Assembly: GCF_003439125.1 (NCBI RefSeq)
Contig: NZ_QSUU01000003.1
Coordinates: 30,253-94,252 of the forward strand
Length of the DNA stretch: 64,000 nt
Direction of reading: 5' to 3'
Source: Collinsella sp. OM04-5
Lineage (GTDB): Bacteria > Actinomycetota > Coriobacteriia > Coriobacteriales > Coriobacteriaceae
The position numbers and the translations under genes were made by a program. The notes under the pieces were generated by a model that saw nothing but the letters and a program-made list of their open reading frames with translations, had not been told where the DNA came from and searched no databases. Shown here one piece after another: positions 18,071-25,843 of the stretch (its first letter is position 1; each line of letters starts with the position of its first letter).

Positions 18071-19507
18071 TCAGATCCCGCACAGGGGGACCGCGATGGT
18101 GACCACCGCGCCGCCCGAGGGGCTGTTGGCGAGCAAGACGGAGCCCCCGTGGGCGCTCGCGGCCTCGGAGGCGACGTGGAGGCCGAGCCCGTAGTGGCGG
18201 CCTCCGTCGCGCGAGGAGCGGGACGAGTCGTCTGTGAAGAGGCGCTCGCAGCCGCGTTCGAGGGCGGCGGGAGAGAAGCCCGGTCCGTCGTCGGCCACCT
18301 CGATGACGAGGTGTCCGCCCGCGACGTCGCAGGAGACCGCCACGCGCGAGCGTGCGTGCTCGGCGGCGTTGGCCACGAGGTTCGCGGCGGCTCGCGCCAG
18401 GGCGGTTCGGTCGAGCGGGGCCTCGGGCGCGTCCGCGACAGCGGGGCCCGTGGCCGCGTCGAGCGTCACGCCTCGCGCCCGGGCGATCTGGGCGGCCTCG
18501 GCGAGGACCTGTTCGCAGAGCTCGGCCGGCCGCATGGGGGCCCTCTCCGCCCCGCCGGACCCGCGCGAGGCCTCGATGAGCAGGCGCACGTAGCCGTCGA
18601 GCCTTTCGACACCGCCGGCTATGTCGCGCGCGGCGGCCGAGAGGTCGCTGTCATTCTCGTCTTCCAGCTCCTCCGCCACGAAGTCGGCGTTGGCGCGCAG
18701 CACGGTAAGCGGCGTCTTGAGATCGTGGGCGAGCGACGCCATCTGCTCGCGCTGCCCCCGCTCCGCGGCCCAGCGGGCCTCGAGCGACTCGGCGAGGGAG
18801 GCCCGCATGGCGTCCATCGCGGCGAGGACGTCGTTCACCTCACGCACGTTGGTGCTGCCGACCGCGAAGTCGAGCTCCCCCGCGCCAACGCGCCCCGCCG
18901 CCTCCGCGAGCGGCGCCATCTTGCGCGAGATCACGCGGCTCGCACGACGCGCCACGAGCGCGAGCGCGAGCGCGCTTCCCACAGCGGCGCCGACGAGCAT
19001 GAGGCTCTGCGGGTTGGGAAGCAGGCCGGCGAGATCGCGCGAGACCCACTGCGGCAGGTACTCGCTGACAAGTGCGCATGCCCCGCCGTCCTTGAGCGGG
19101 AACGCGGCGTAGGTGAGGCCCGAGCCCCCGCCCTCGATCTCCACTGTGCCCGGATCAGCGGCGAGTGCCGTACGGGCCATTTCCGTCGCGTCCTCGAGCC
19201 GCGTGCCCTCGAGGTCTGTCATCAGCACGTATCCGTCCTTGTTCAGGATGAGGTAGCGGTACGCCGTCGGCACGTCCTGCTGCCCGCAGACGCCGTCGCG
19301 TGCCAGGCCCTCCGCGACCTCGCGTGCATTGGCCGGCCCCCAGCTTGCCTCGTAGACGAAGCCCACATTGATCGCCGCGGAGAGCGCCATGAACGAGGCG
19401 AGCCACGCCGTGGCGACCGCCGCGAACGCGTAGGCGAAGTAGCGCGCGATGACGAAGGAGAGCGGCATGCCCCCGCGACCTCGCGCCCCGATCCTCAGAG
19501 CTGCCAC
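18071..19507 (-). CDS. Sensor histidine kinase of the immunity operon
   Basis: A membrane sensor kinase paired with the OmpR-type regulator encoded just upstream. Two transmembrane helices (about residues 18-48 and 167-187) flank a ~120-residue extracellular domain with three cysteines, and a HAMP-like linker follows. The phosphoacceptor is H261 in SLAHDLKTPL; the ATPase has NLVANAAEHA (N box), DDGPGFS (G1) and HYGLGLHVA (G2). The GTG start overlaps the regulator gene by 13 nt. An ATG at 19468 (MPLSFV) is an alternative just before the first helix. It probably senses a bacteriocin or envelope damage (inference). Confidence 0.88.
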   Translation of the reverse strand: MAALRIGARGRGGMPLSFVIARYFAYAFAAVATAWLASFMALSAAINVGFVYEASWGPANAREVAEGLARDGVCGQQDVPTAYRYLILNKDGYVLMTDLEGTRLEDATEMARTALAADPGTVEIEGGGSGLTYAAFPLKDGGACALVSEYLPQWVSRDLAGLLPNPQSLMLVGAAVGSALALALVARRASRVISRKMAPLAEAAGRVGAGELDFAVGSTNVREVNDVLAAMDAMRASLAESLEARWAAERGQREQMASLAHDLKTPLTVLRANADFVAEELEDENDSDLSAAARDIAGGVERLDGYVRLLIEASRGSGGAERAPMRPAELCEQVLAEAAQIARARGVTLDAATGPAVADAPEAPLDRTALARAAANLVANAAEHARSRVAVSCDVAGGHLVIEVADDGPGFSPAALERGCERLFTDDSSRSSRDGGRHYGLGLHVASEAASAHGGSVLLANSPSGGAVVTIAVPLCGI

Positions 19508-20157
19508 TTGTACCCCATCCCCCAGACGGTCGCGATCGGATCGGCGCCGGCCTCGGAGAGTTTCCTCCGGGCGCGGCTGACCTGCATGGATATGGCCGCG
19601 TCGTCGGCGTCGCTCTCCCAGCCGAGCACAGCCTCGCGTATCTGCGCGCGGCTCATGACCTGCCCGGGGTGGCGCGCGAGGTACTCGCAGATGGCGTACT
19701 CGGTGGGCGTGAGCGGCACGGCCTCGCCGCCCACGGAGAGGCCGCGCGCCCCGAGGTCGATCCGCACCTCCCCGAAGGAGAGGGCGTGCGAGCGCGGCCG
19801 GCGCTCACGGCGTAGATGGGCCGCGACCTTGGCGCGCAGTTCCGCGGCCCCGAAGGGCTTGCGGACGTAGTCGTCGGCGCCCAGGCCGTAGGCGGCCACG
19901 GCGTCCTCCTCGGCCACGCGCGCGGTCAGGAAGACGATGGGGCCGTCGAAGTCCGGGCGGATCTGCCGCACGAGCTCGAAGCCGTCGAGCCCCGGCATCA
20001 TGACGTCGCAGAGCACGAGGTCGAAGCGCGAGAGGTCCATCCCCGGGACTGTCGTCGGGTCGGCCGCCCTGACGACCTCATGGCCGTCGCGGCCGAGGAC
20101 GCGCGCGAGCGCGTCGAGGATCGCCCGTTCATCATCCACTGCCAGTATCCTCGCCAT
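19495..20157 (-). CDS. OmpR/PhoB-family response regulator
   Basis: 220 residues: a receiver domain with the acidic pair D8-D9, phosphorylation site D51 (LVLCDVMMPGLDG) and K101 (YVRKPFG), then a winged-helix DNA-binding domain ending VWGMGYKWQL. It probably controls its own operon. The preceding small gene ends 45 nt upstream and GGAGG-like bases precede the ATG. Codon use is as GC-rich as the rest of the operon. Confidence 0.93.
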   Translation of the reverse strand: MARILAVDDERAILDALARVLGRDGHEVVRAADPTTVPGMDLSRFDLVLCDVMMPGLDGFELVRQIRPDFDGPIVFLTARVAEEDAVAAYGLGADDYVRKPFGAAELRAKVAAHLRRERRPRSHALSFGEVRIDLGARGLSVGGEAVPLTPTEYAICEYLARHPGQVMSRAQIREAVLGWESDADDAAISMQVSRARRKLSEAGADPIATVWGMGYKWQL

Positions 20158-20202
20158 GTTCGACCTCCTGAAACTCTCGTCGGAATTGTACTAGCGCCGC
20201 AC

Positions 20203-20451
20203 TCAGCGGTCCAGAGCCCTGCGCGCAGCCGCGGGCGCCTCGGCCGCGTCGCACGCGTGGTAGCGCACGCCCGAGCCGCCGCGCGCCTCGATCTCGAGCC
20301 AGCCCTCGCCGTCCGACTCCCGCCCGAAGAAGATGAGCTGGAGCTCTCGGACATTGCCCCTGTCGTCCGCAGCGTCGAGCAGGGCATTCCCGCCCAGGAC
20401 GAGCGCTGCGGAGAGGAGGACGAGCATGGCGGCGAGCGCCTTCCTACGCAT
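20203..20451 (-). CDS. Small exported or membrane-anchored protein of unknown function
   Basis: 82 residues. The N-terminus MRRKALAAMLVLLSAALVL is a signal peptide or single membrane anchor, and the rest is a small hydrophilic domain with one cysteine and no recognised motif. The ATG overlaps the upstream permease gene by 8 nt and has GGGAGGGC in front, so it is translated as part of the operon. Its place between transporter and two-component genes suggests an accessory immunity or signalling protein (inference). Confidence 0.7.
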   Translation of the reverse strand: MRRKALAAMLVLLSAALVLGGNALLDAADDRGNVRELQLIFFGRESDGEGWLEIEARGGSGVRYHACDAAEAPAAARRALDR

Positions 20452-21259
20452 CTGCCCTCCCGTCCTCGAAGCGGCAGAACCAGGCGAGAAGGACGGCGGC
20501 GGCTGCCAGGGTGAGCGCGAGGCCAGCGAGCGCAGTCGTGAGGAGAGGGCCCGCCGCGCGTGCGGCGTCGATGAAGGCCTCCACCCCGAGCGACCCCAGG
20601 CGCGCGGGCCAGGCGAGCGGCACCCAGCCCAGGGGCGTCGCCAGGGCACCGGTGAGCTCGCCGGTCATGAGGCCGTGTGCAAGTCCGCCCACCGAGAAGA
20701 ACGCGAGGAGCGTCCCCGCCGCGCCGCCGCCGATGGCGGCGTTGCGGCCGAGGCGCAGGGCCACGCCGAGCCCCAGCGCGTAGAGGGGCAAGCTGCCCAG
20801 CACGATGCCCGCCCAGGCGGCCGCAAGCGGAGCGGGCCCGAGCGGCAGGCGTCCGGCGACGGCGAGCGCGCCCCCGAACACGCTGAGCGCCACGGCCAGC
20901 GCGCCCGCGCCGAGCGCCGCAAGGGCGAGCAGCTTCGCCGCGACGGCGCGCCCTCGCGAGGGGACCGCCGTGAGGTTGGTGAGGCGCCCGGCAGCGCGCT
21001 CCTCGTCCACGGCGAGCCCGCAGACGATGGCGGACATGAGCGGCATGAGGGCGCCGAGGAACTGGGCGTAGGCGTCCGCGCCCAGCGCCGGGTCCCATCG
21101 GGTTACGGAGAAGTACTCGCCGCAGGCAAGACCGGCCGCCAGGCCGCAGGCGAGGTGCACCGCCGCGAGCGGGGAGCGCGCCAGGCGCAGGGCCTCGGAG
21201 AGCAGGGCCCGCGGGAGAGTCATGCGCGGCGTCGGGTCGGAGAGTCGTGTCATGGCCAT
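20444..21259 (-). CDS. ABC transporter permease, lantibiotic immunity type (MutG/LanG-like)
   Basis: 271 residues with about six hydrophobic helices, Gly/Ala/Leu-rich. After helix 2 it has the cytoplasmic stretch DEERAAGRLTNLTAVPSRGR, typical of ABC-2-type LanE/LanG permeases. It starts in a TGATG overlap with the preceding permease gene, with GAGGAGAGG as ribosome binding site; the open frame upstream of that is a shadow. The assignment to LanG rather than LanE rests on gene order. Confidence 0.8.
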   Translation of the reverse strand: MAMTRLSDPTPRMTLPRALLSEALRLARSPLAAVHLACGLAAGLACGEYFSVTRWDPALGADAYAQFLGALMPLMSAIVCGLAVDEERAAGRLTNLTAVPSRGRAVAAKLLALAALGAGALAVALSVFGGALAVAGRLPLGPAPLAAAWAGIVLGSLPLYALGLGVALRLGRNAAIGGGAAGTLLAFFSVGGLAHGLMTGELTGALATPLGWVPLAWPARLGSLGVEAFIDAARAAGPLLTTALAGLALTLAAAAVLLAWFCRFEDGRADA

Positions 21260-22029
21260 CACCTCTCCTCGGAGCGCGCGAACCAGGCCGCGCCCGCCGC
21301 CGTGAGCGCGGCGAACGCGAGCGCGCAGACCGCAAGGCCCGCCAGCGTGAGCATGCCGTCCGCCATGAGCGCCCCGCCGAGCGCCATGTCCGCCGCGAGC
21401 GGCTCGCCGCTCGGCAGCACGGGGATGAAGCTCGTGGGGATGACCATGTTCGCCGACGGCGGAAAGAGCTGCGGCAGCGGCACCAACGACCAGGCGAACC
21501 CACCTACGAGTTGCGCGGCGAGCGGGCAGAAGATGCCCGCGAGCATGCCGAGCCGCGCCGTGAGGAAGAGCCCTGCGGGGATCATCCACGCCGCGGTCAC
21601 CGTGTTGGCGAGCGCGCAGAGGAGCATCGTGAGCGTGCCCGCGGCCGTGAGACCCTGCGAGGAGAACGCCGATCCCGCGAGGTAGATGCCGAAGACCACG
21701 AGGTTCGAGAGCGTGCAAAGAGCGAGGCACCAGAGCGCCTTAGCCCACCAGGCTCGCCCGAGCGGGAAGCCCAGGCCCAGAAGCCCCCGCATCCGCGTGC
21801 GAGCGTCCGCCCGCGCGACGCACGCCACCACGAGCGAGAGAGACACGGGCAGGAAGAGCGCGTACCAGTAGTTCCACGCGCTAAAGATCTGCACGCCCCG
21901 GTAGGGCATCGCGCCGAGCAGCGGCATCGGCAGCGCCATGAGCACGGTCAGGCGAACCGGTGCCGCGTGGCGCGACTTCAGGGCCTCGGCGCGCAGGCCC
22001 GCGAGCAGGCCGCCTTTCTCACCCGTCAT
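21259..22029 (-). CDS. ABC transporter permease, lantibiotic immunity type (MutE/LanE-like)
   Basis: 256 residues with about six membrane helices. It begins with a cytoplasmic segment ending LRAEALKSRHAAPVRL, a pattern common to LanE/BcrB-like permeases, and contains the Trp-rich first loop SAWNYWYALFLPVSLSLV. It overlaps the ATPase gene by 4 nt (ATGA) and the next permease by 1 nt. With the ATPase it should form a LanFEG exporter that removes a peptide from the membrane. Confidence 0.82.
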   Translation of the reverse strand: MTGEKGGLLAGLRAEALKSRHAAPVRLTVLMALPMPLLGAMPYRGVQIFSAWNYWYALFLPVSLSLVVACVARADARTRMRGLLGLGFPLGRAWWAKALWCLALCTLSNLVVFGIYLAGSAFSSQGLTAAGTLTMLLCALANTVTAAWMIPAGLFLTARLGMLAGIFCPLAAQLVGGFAWSLVPLPQLFPPSANMVIPTSFIPVLPSGEPLAADMALGGALMADGMLTLAGLAVCALAFAALTAAGAAWFARSEER

Positions 22030-22754
22030 GCCGCCACCTCCCCGCGCGCTCGTCGCCCTTCCCGGCAGAAGCTCATGAAGAGTTCCTCGAAGTCCTGTCC
22101 GGGACGAAGCGCATCCTCGTAGGCGAGGCGCCCCCCGCAGATGATGCCGATGGTGTCCGCCATCTGCTGCACCTCGGAGAGGATGTGGCTCGAGACGATC
22201 ACCGTCGTACCCGCCGCCGCGAAGCCGCGGATCTGGTCGCGCAGCTCCTCGATGCCGATGGGGTCGAGGCCGTTGGTGGGCTCGTCGAGCACGAGCAGGC
22301 GTGGCCGGGCGATCAGCGCCAGTGCGAGCCCCAGGCGCTGCCGCATGCCCATCGAGAAGCGCCCGGCGCGCTTCTTCCCGGTGTCCGCGAGGTCCACGGC
22401 GGCGAGCACCTCATCTATGCGGCTCTCGGGAAGGCCCAGCAGCGTGGTGCGCACGCGCAGGTTCTCTCGCGCGGTGAGGTTGGGGTAGAGCGGCGCCTCC
22501 TCGATGAGGCTGCCGATTGCGTAGAGGTCCTCGCGGCGCCAGGCGTGCCCGGCAAAGAGGATCTCCCCGGCCGTCGGCCGCAGCATCCCGCAGATCATCT
22601 TGAGCGTTGTCGACTTGCCGGCGCCGTTGGGACCGAGCAGCCCGTACACCTCGCCCTCGCGGATATGAAGGCTCACATCGGCCACGGCGTCCTGCGCCTG
22701 GTCGCCGCGGCCGAAGCGCTTGGTGAGCCCACGCGTCTCGAGCATGTAACCCAT
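22026..22754 (-). CDS. ABC transporter ATPase, lantibiotic immunity type (MutF/LanF, BcrA-like)
   Basis: 242 residues. Walker [10 protein letters not shown] (41-49), the Q loop, signature FSMGMRQRLG, Walker B LLVLDEPTNGLDP and the switch His in VSSHILSEV are intact. The FSMGM form of the signature and YPNLTARENL are typical of the BcrA/LanF branch. It is the first gene of the operon, with AAAGGAT upstream of the ATG. No lanA, lanM or protease gene is present, so this is a standalone immunity or resistance unit. Confidence 0.9.
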   Translation of the reverse strand: MGYMLETRGLTKRFGRGDQAQDAVADVSLHIREGEVYGLLGPNGAGKSTTLKMICGMLRPTAGEILFAGHAWRREDLYAIGSLIEEAPLYPNLTARENLRVRTTLLGLPESRIDEVLAAVDLADTGKKRAGRFSMGMRQRLGLALALIARPRLLVLDEPTNGLDPIGIEELRDQIRGFAAAGTTVIVSSHILSEVQQMADTIGIICGGRLAYEDALRPGQDFEELFMSFCREGRRARGEVAA

Positions 22755-22847
22755 GGGTTTATCCTTTCTCTTCCGGGAGCGCGGGCCGAGTCACCGTGCC
22801 CGCGCGCCTTACCTTTCGGGTTCACCATCCATGGTGGGGCGCGTTTC

Positions 22848-22863
22848 TAACGAAGCCGTAACG
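22848..22863 (-). promoter_or_regulatory. Candidate OmpR-type binding site upstream of the ABC operon
   Basis: Two CGTTA half-sites on the minus strand (TAACG on +, at 22848-22852 and 22859-22863) are 11 bp apart, the usual spacing for tandem OmpR-family binding, about 95 bp before the first gene. No clear -35/-10 pair could be read. Confidence 0.35.
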
Positions 22864-22965
22864 GCCGTTGGGCTCTTTTGGCGCCAACCCTTCTCGACCC
22901 GCACATCATGATTAATTTGCTTAAGGCAACAACTTTCCCGATCGATGTAATCACCGAATCAAAAC

Positions 22966-23022
22966 GTGTACATCAGCCATCAAAGATGCCGAAAAATGTC
23001 ATATTTGGAGGCTGATGTACAC
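22966..23022. repeat. 57-bp element with perfect 13-bp inverted ends
   Basis: GTGTACATCAGCC (22966-22978) and its exact complement GGCTGATGTACAC (23010-23022) enclose 31 nt. It stands alone between the accessory operon and the next gene. The surrounding 22755-23150 holds only the divergent upstream regions of the ABC operon and pgsA-like gene. It could be a miniature inverted-repeat element or a hairpin; no T-run follows. Confidence 0.7.
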
Positions 23023-23150
23023 AAATGCAGAATCCCGCACAACCCAGTAGCATCCTCCATATGTCTGGACTCTCTATGCATACGCTGGATAGACATCGCC
23101 GGAACGGGTATAGTATCGAAAGTTTTGTCGTTAACCAGCGGGGGAGTCCT

Positions 23151-23855
23151 GTGGGCATCAAAAAGAAGATCAAAAAGGAGCTTATCGGCACTTCCGATTA
23201 CCCGTCGAATAAGATCTTTACGATCTCCAATTTCATCACCTTTACGCGCCTGATCCTCACCCTGGTATTTCTGTACCTGTTTGTGACGGATAACAACCGC
23301 GTCATCGCCATCGTTATCTACGCCGTTGCCGCCTCTACCGACTGGATGGACGGTCAGATCGCCCGCATGACCAAGACGGTCTCGTGGCTCGGCAAGGTCA
23401 TGGATCCCATCTGCGACCGTGCGCTGCTGTTCACCGGCGTACTTGGGCTGGTGGTTCGCGGAGAGTTGCCAATCTGGGTCTGCGTGCTCATTATTGGCCG
23501 CGACATCTATCTGGGCATCGGCACGCTTATCGTGCGTCATTATCACCGTCGCCCCATCGATGTCGTCTTTCCCGGAAAGATTGCCACTGCACTGCTCATG
23601 ACCGGCTTCTCGCTCATGCTGCTCGGGTTCCCCGTTATTGACGGCCTGCATCTTTTACCTTCAACCCTTACGGCCTTCCCGGGCCTCAACGGAAGCTCGG
23701 TGCCCCTCGGCATCTTCTTTGTGTACGGCGGCGTGATCTTCTCCATGCTCACGGCTGTCATCTATTCCATTAAGGGCGGAGTGGCCATTAAACAGGCTCT
23801 CGCGCATCCCGAGGACGAGGACATCGACTTTCTGAACCCTGAAATCGAAGACTGA
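23151..23855 (+). CDS. CDP-alcohol phosphatidyltransferase family protein
   Basis: A membrane enzyme of phospholipid synthesis. The active-site pattern D-x2-DG-x2-AR-x8-G-x3-D-x3-D is complete in the stretch STDWMDGQIARMTKT... VMDPICDRA. About six helices in 234 residues. The GTG start was chosen because GGGGGAG lies a few bases upstream and the protein then begins with the basic segment GIKKKIKKE. In Mycobacterium a PgsA-type gene also precedes garA. The substrate alcohol is not predictable here; a second family member is encoded at 44070. Confidence 0.88.
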   Translation: MGIKKKIKKELIGTSDYPSNKIFTISNFITFTRLILTLVFLYLFVTDNNRVIAIVIYAVAASTDWMDGQIARMTKTVSWLGKVMDPICDRALLFTGVLGLVVRGELPIWVCVLIIGRDIYLGIGTLIVRHYHRRPIDVVFPGKIATALLMTGFSLMLLGFPVIDGLHLLPSTLTAFPGLNGSSVPLGIFFVYGGVIFSMLTAVIYSIKGGVAIKQALAHPEDEDIDFLNPEIED

Positions 23856-23921
23856 TTCGTTGGGGTATGATTACGTACGGTTCATTATTTGCGGCACGTC
23901 CGCGATAAGTTAGGGGTTGTC

Positions 23922-24356
23922 ATGGACAACATGGTTAACAATATGCCTCAGAATGATAAGGCTGCTGACGCTACCTGCGTATTCCGCGTGCCTTCAAGCG
24001 ACGTCACCGTTCCCGACCTCATGGCCAACGTGCGCATCACCGCACCCGTTCTGTCCATCGTCAAGGGTCCGCAGACTGGTGCCGCCTTTGAGCTCGAGGA
24101 CAACGTGACCACCATCGGCCGCGATCCTGCGAACGGCATCTTCCTCAATGACATGACCGTTTCGCGTAGCCACGCGCGCATTATTCGCGAGGGCCTCGGC
24201 GCTCGCATTGAGGACCTGGGCTCGCTCAATGGCACCTGGGTCGACGGCGCCATTGTCAACGCGGCCCCGCTGCACGATGGTTCTTCCGTCCAGATCGGTA
24301 CGTTTACGCTCATCTACCACGAGAGCACGCCGGAGCGCATCGAAACCGGTGAGTAG
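23922..24356 (+). CDS. GarA/OdhI-like FHA domain protein
   Basis: 144 residues. The FHA domain spans about residues 50-135 with GRDPANGIFLNDMTVSRSHARI and LGSLNGTWVDG, the phosphothreonine-binding core. The N-terminal tail contains ADATCVFRVP, which aligns with the kinase-target tail of actinobacterial GarA, where the motif is ETTSVFR. GarA/OdhI inhibit 2-oxoglutarate dehydrogenase and act on glutamate metabolism depending on phosphorylation. The MerR gene that follows is the same neighbour as in Mycobacterium (Rv1827-Rv1828). The ATG follows AGGGG. Confidence 0.85.
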   Translation: MDNMVNNMPQNDKAADATCVFRVPSSDVTVPDLMANVRITAPVLSIVKGPQTGAAFELEDNVTTIGRDPANGIFLNDMTVSRSHARIIREGLGARIEDLGSLNGTWVDGAIVNAAPLHDGSSVQIGTFTLIYHESTPERIETGE

Positions 24357-24359
24357 GGC

Positions 24360-25244
24360 ATGGCCGAACGCAACTATCTGAGTATCGGCCAAGTCGTCAA
24401 CCTTCTTCGAGGCGCATACCCCGATCTTTCGAACTCAAAAATTAGATTTCTAGAAGATGAGGGGCTCATTACCCCTCATCGTACGCCTAAGGGATACCGT
24501 CAGTACTCTAAGGAGGACGTTGATCGCCTGGAGGTCATTCTGCACTTGCAGAAGACCCGCTACATGCCGCTCAACGTGATTAAGCAGCGCTTGGAAAACG
24601 CCACGGACCTGTCAACGCTCGCCTACGAGGTGGGCTTGCTGTCCGATGTTCCGCTCAAGACGGAGCCCAAGGAGACTAAGCAAAAGCTGCATCCCATCGA
24701 GACCATTCCCGATATGCTGGGCGTCGAGATTTCGTTTATCCGCTCGCTCGCCGAGAACGACCTCATTCGCATCATCAAGAGTCCGCAGAATCGTGAGCTC
24801 GTCGATGGTCGCGATTTTCCAATCATCCGCTACTGCTCCGAGCTGTCACGCTTCCATATCGAGCCCCGCAACCTGCGTCAGTACGTGTCTTCCGCCAACC
24901 GCGAGTCCTCGATGTTTGAGCAGGTGCTCGTGAGCATGCTCGGCATGGATACCTCCGATGACGAGCGCGACGCCAAGCTCGAGCGTGCGTTTAAGAAGCT
25001 TCACGACCTGACCGAGGGTGTGCACACCGCGCTCCTTAAGAACCGTGTCTTTGAGTCGCTCAACGCCGTGGTCGAGGATGCCGATATCGATGCTCTCGAT
25101 GAGGAGATCGCGCGTTCCGAATCCACCAAGGCCAAAAGCGATGGGGCAAGCGTCCCCGCGGTTGCCGCGCACGAGGAGTCGCTCGTGCAGCCGTCCAAGG
25201 TCGTCGTCCCCTCGCATAGCTCGTCTGCTAACACGGGTAAATAA
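24360..25244 (+). CDS. MerR-family transcriptional regulator (FtsR-like)
   Basis: 294 residues. An N-terminal MerR helix-turn-helix (YLSIGQVVNLLRGAYPDL...RFLEDEGLITPHRTPKGYRQY) is followed by a long helical region and a C-terminal part without metal-binding cysteines. Position directly after the GarA-like gene and overall length match Rv1828/FtsR, an activator of ftsZ in Corynebacterium. The target in this organism is not known. The gene starts 3 nt after the FHA gene stop and is surely cotranscribed with it. Confidence 0.87.
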   Translation: MAERNYLSIGQVVNLLRGAYPDLSNSKIRFLEDEGLITPHRTPKGYRQYSKEDVDRLEVILHLQKTRYMPLNVIKQRLENATDLSTLAYEVGLLSDVPLKTEPKETKQKLHPIETIPDMLGVEISFIRSLAENDLIRIIKSPQNRELVDGRDFPIIRYCSELSRFHIEPRNLRQYVSSANRESSMFEQVLVSMLGMDTSDDERDAKLERAFKKLHDLTEGVHTALLKNRVFESLNAVVEDADIDALDEEIARSESTKAKSDGASVPAVAAHEESLVQPSKVVVPSHSSSANTGK

Positions 25245-25280
25245 CCGCCGTCCACCCGGCAATCCATGAAAGGTCACGCC

Positions 25281-25811
25281 ATGTACGACTTCGAATCTCA
25301 TATCGTCGATATCCCCGACTATCCCGAGCCCGGAGTCGTCTTTAAGGACATCACGCCGCTCTTTGGCAATCCCGAGGCCCTGAAGGCCATGGTGGATGCC
25401 CTGGCCGAGCATTTTGCCGACATGGGCATTACCAAGGTCGTAGGACCCGAGGCCCGCGGCTTTATGGTCGGCGTTCCCGTGGCCGTCGCCCTGGGTGCCG
25501 GCTTTGTTCCCGCACGTAAGCCGGGTAAACTGCCGCGCAAGACGGTCAGCGAGAGCTACGAGCTCGAGTATGGAACGGATTCTATCGAGATTCACGCCGA
25601 TGCTATCAGCTCTAAAGATACCGTGTTGATTCTGGACGACTTGGTCGCGACGGGCGGAACCGTCGAGGCAACAGGTAAACTGGTGCGAGATATGGGCGCG
25701 AAGCTTGTGGGTTACGGTTGTATCCTTGAGCTTGCGTTTCTCAACCCGCGCAAGAAGCTCACGCCTTCTAACGAGGACATTGAGCTCTTTAGCCTGGTAA
25801 CGGTGGACTAG
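25281..25811 (+). CDS. apt: Adenine phosphoribosyltransferase
   Basis: It salvages adenine to AMP using PRPP. Signatures are IPDYPEPGVVFKDITPLF at the start, GPEARGFMVGVPVA, RKPGKLPRKTVSESYELEYG and the PRPP loop VLILDDLVATGGTVEA. 176 residues. Start set at the second ATG because GAAAGG lies 7 nt before it; the first ATG (25266) would add five residues. Confidence 0.95.
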   Translation: MYDFESHIVDIPDYPEPGVVFKDITPLFGNPEALKAMVDALAEHFADMGITKVVGPEARGFMVGVPVAVALGAGFVPARKPGKLPRKTVSESYELEYGTDSIEIHADAISSKDTVLILDDLVATGGTVEATGKLVRDMGAKLVGYGCILELAFLNPRKKLTPSNEDIELFSLVTVD

Positions 25812-25843
25812 CCGCTACCCTTAGATACCGGAAAGGAAGCTCC

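Noticed and set aside
18149..19870. A 573-codon open frame on the + strand opposite the two-component genes
   Set aside because: It is the antisense shadow of the very GC-rich kinase and regulator genes; it has no domain and its composition follows the opposite strand.
18071..22754. A full lantibiotic biosynthetic cluster
   Set aside because: No LanA-like precursor, LanM/LanB/LanC enzyme, LanT or LanP gene is present in or next to the operon.
23151..23855. Calling this gene pgsA
   Set aside because: The active-site motif only shows the CDP-alcohol transferase family; the copy at 44070 has the classical pgsA context, so the substrate here is left open.
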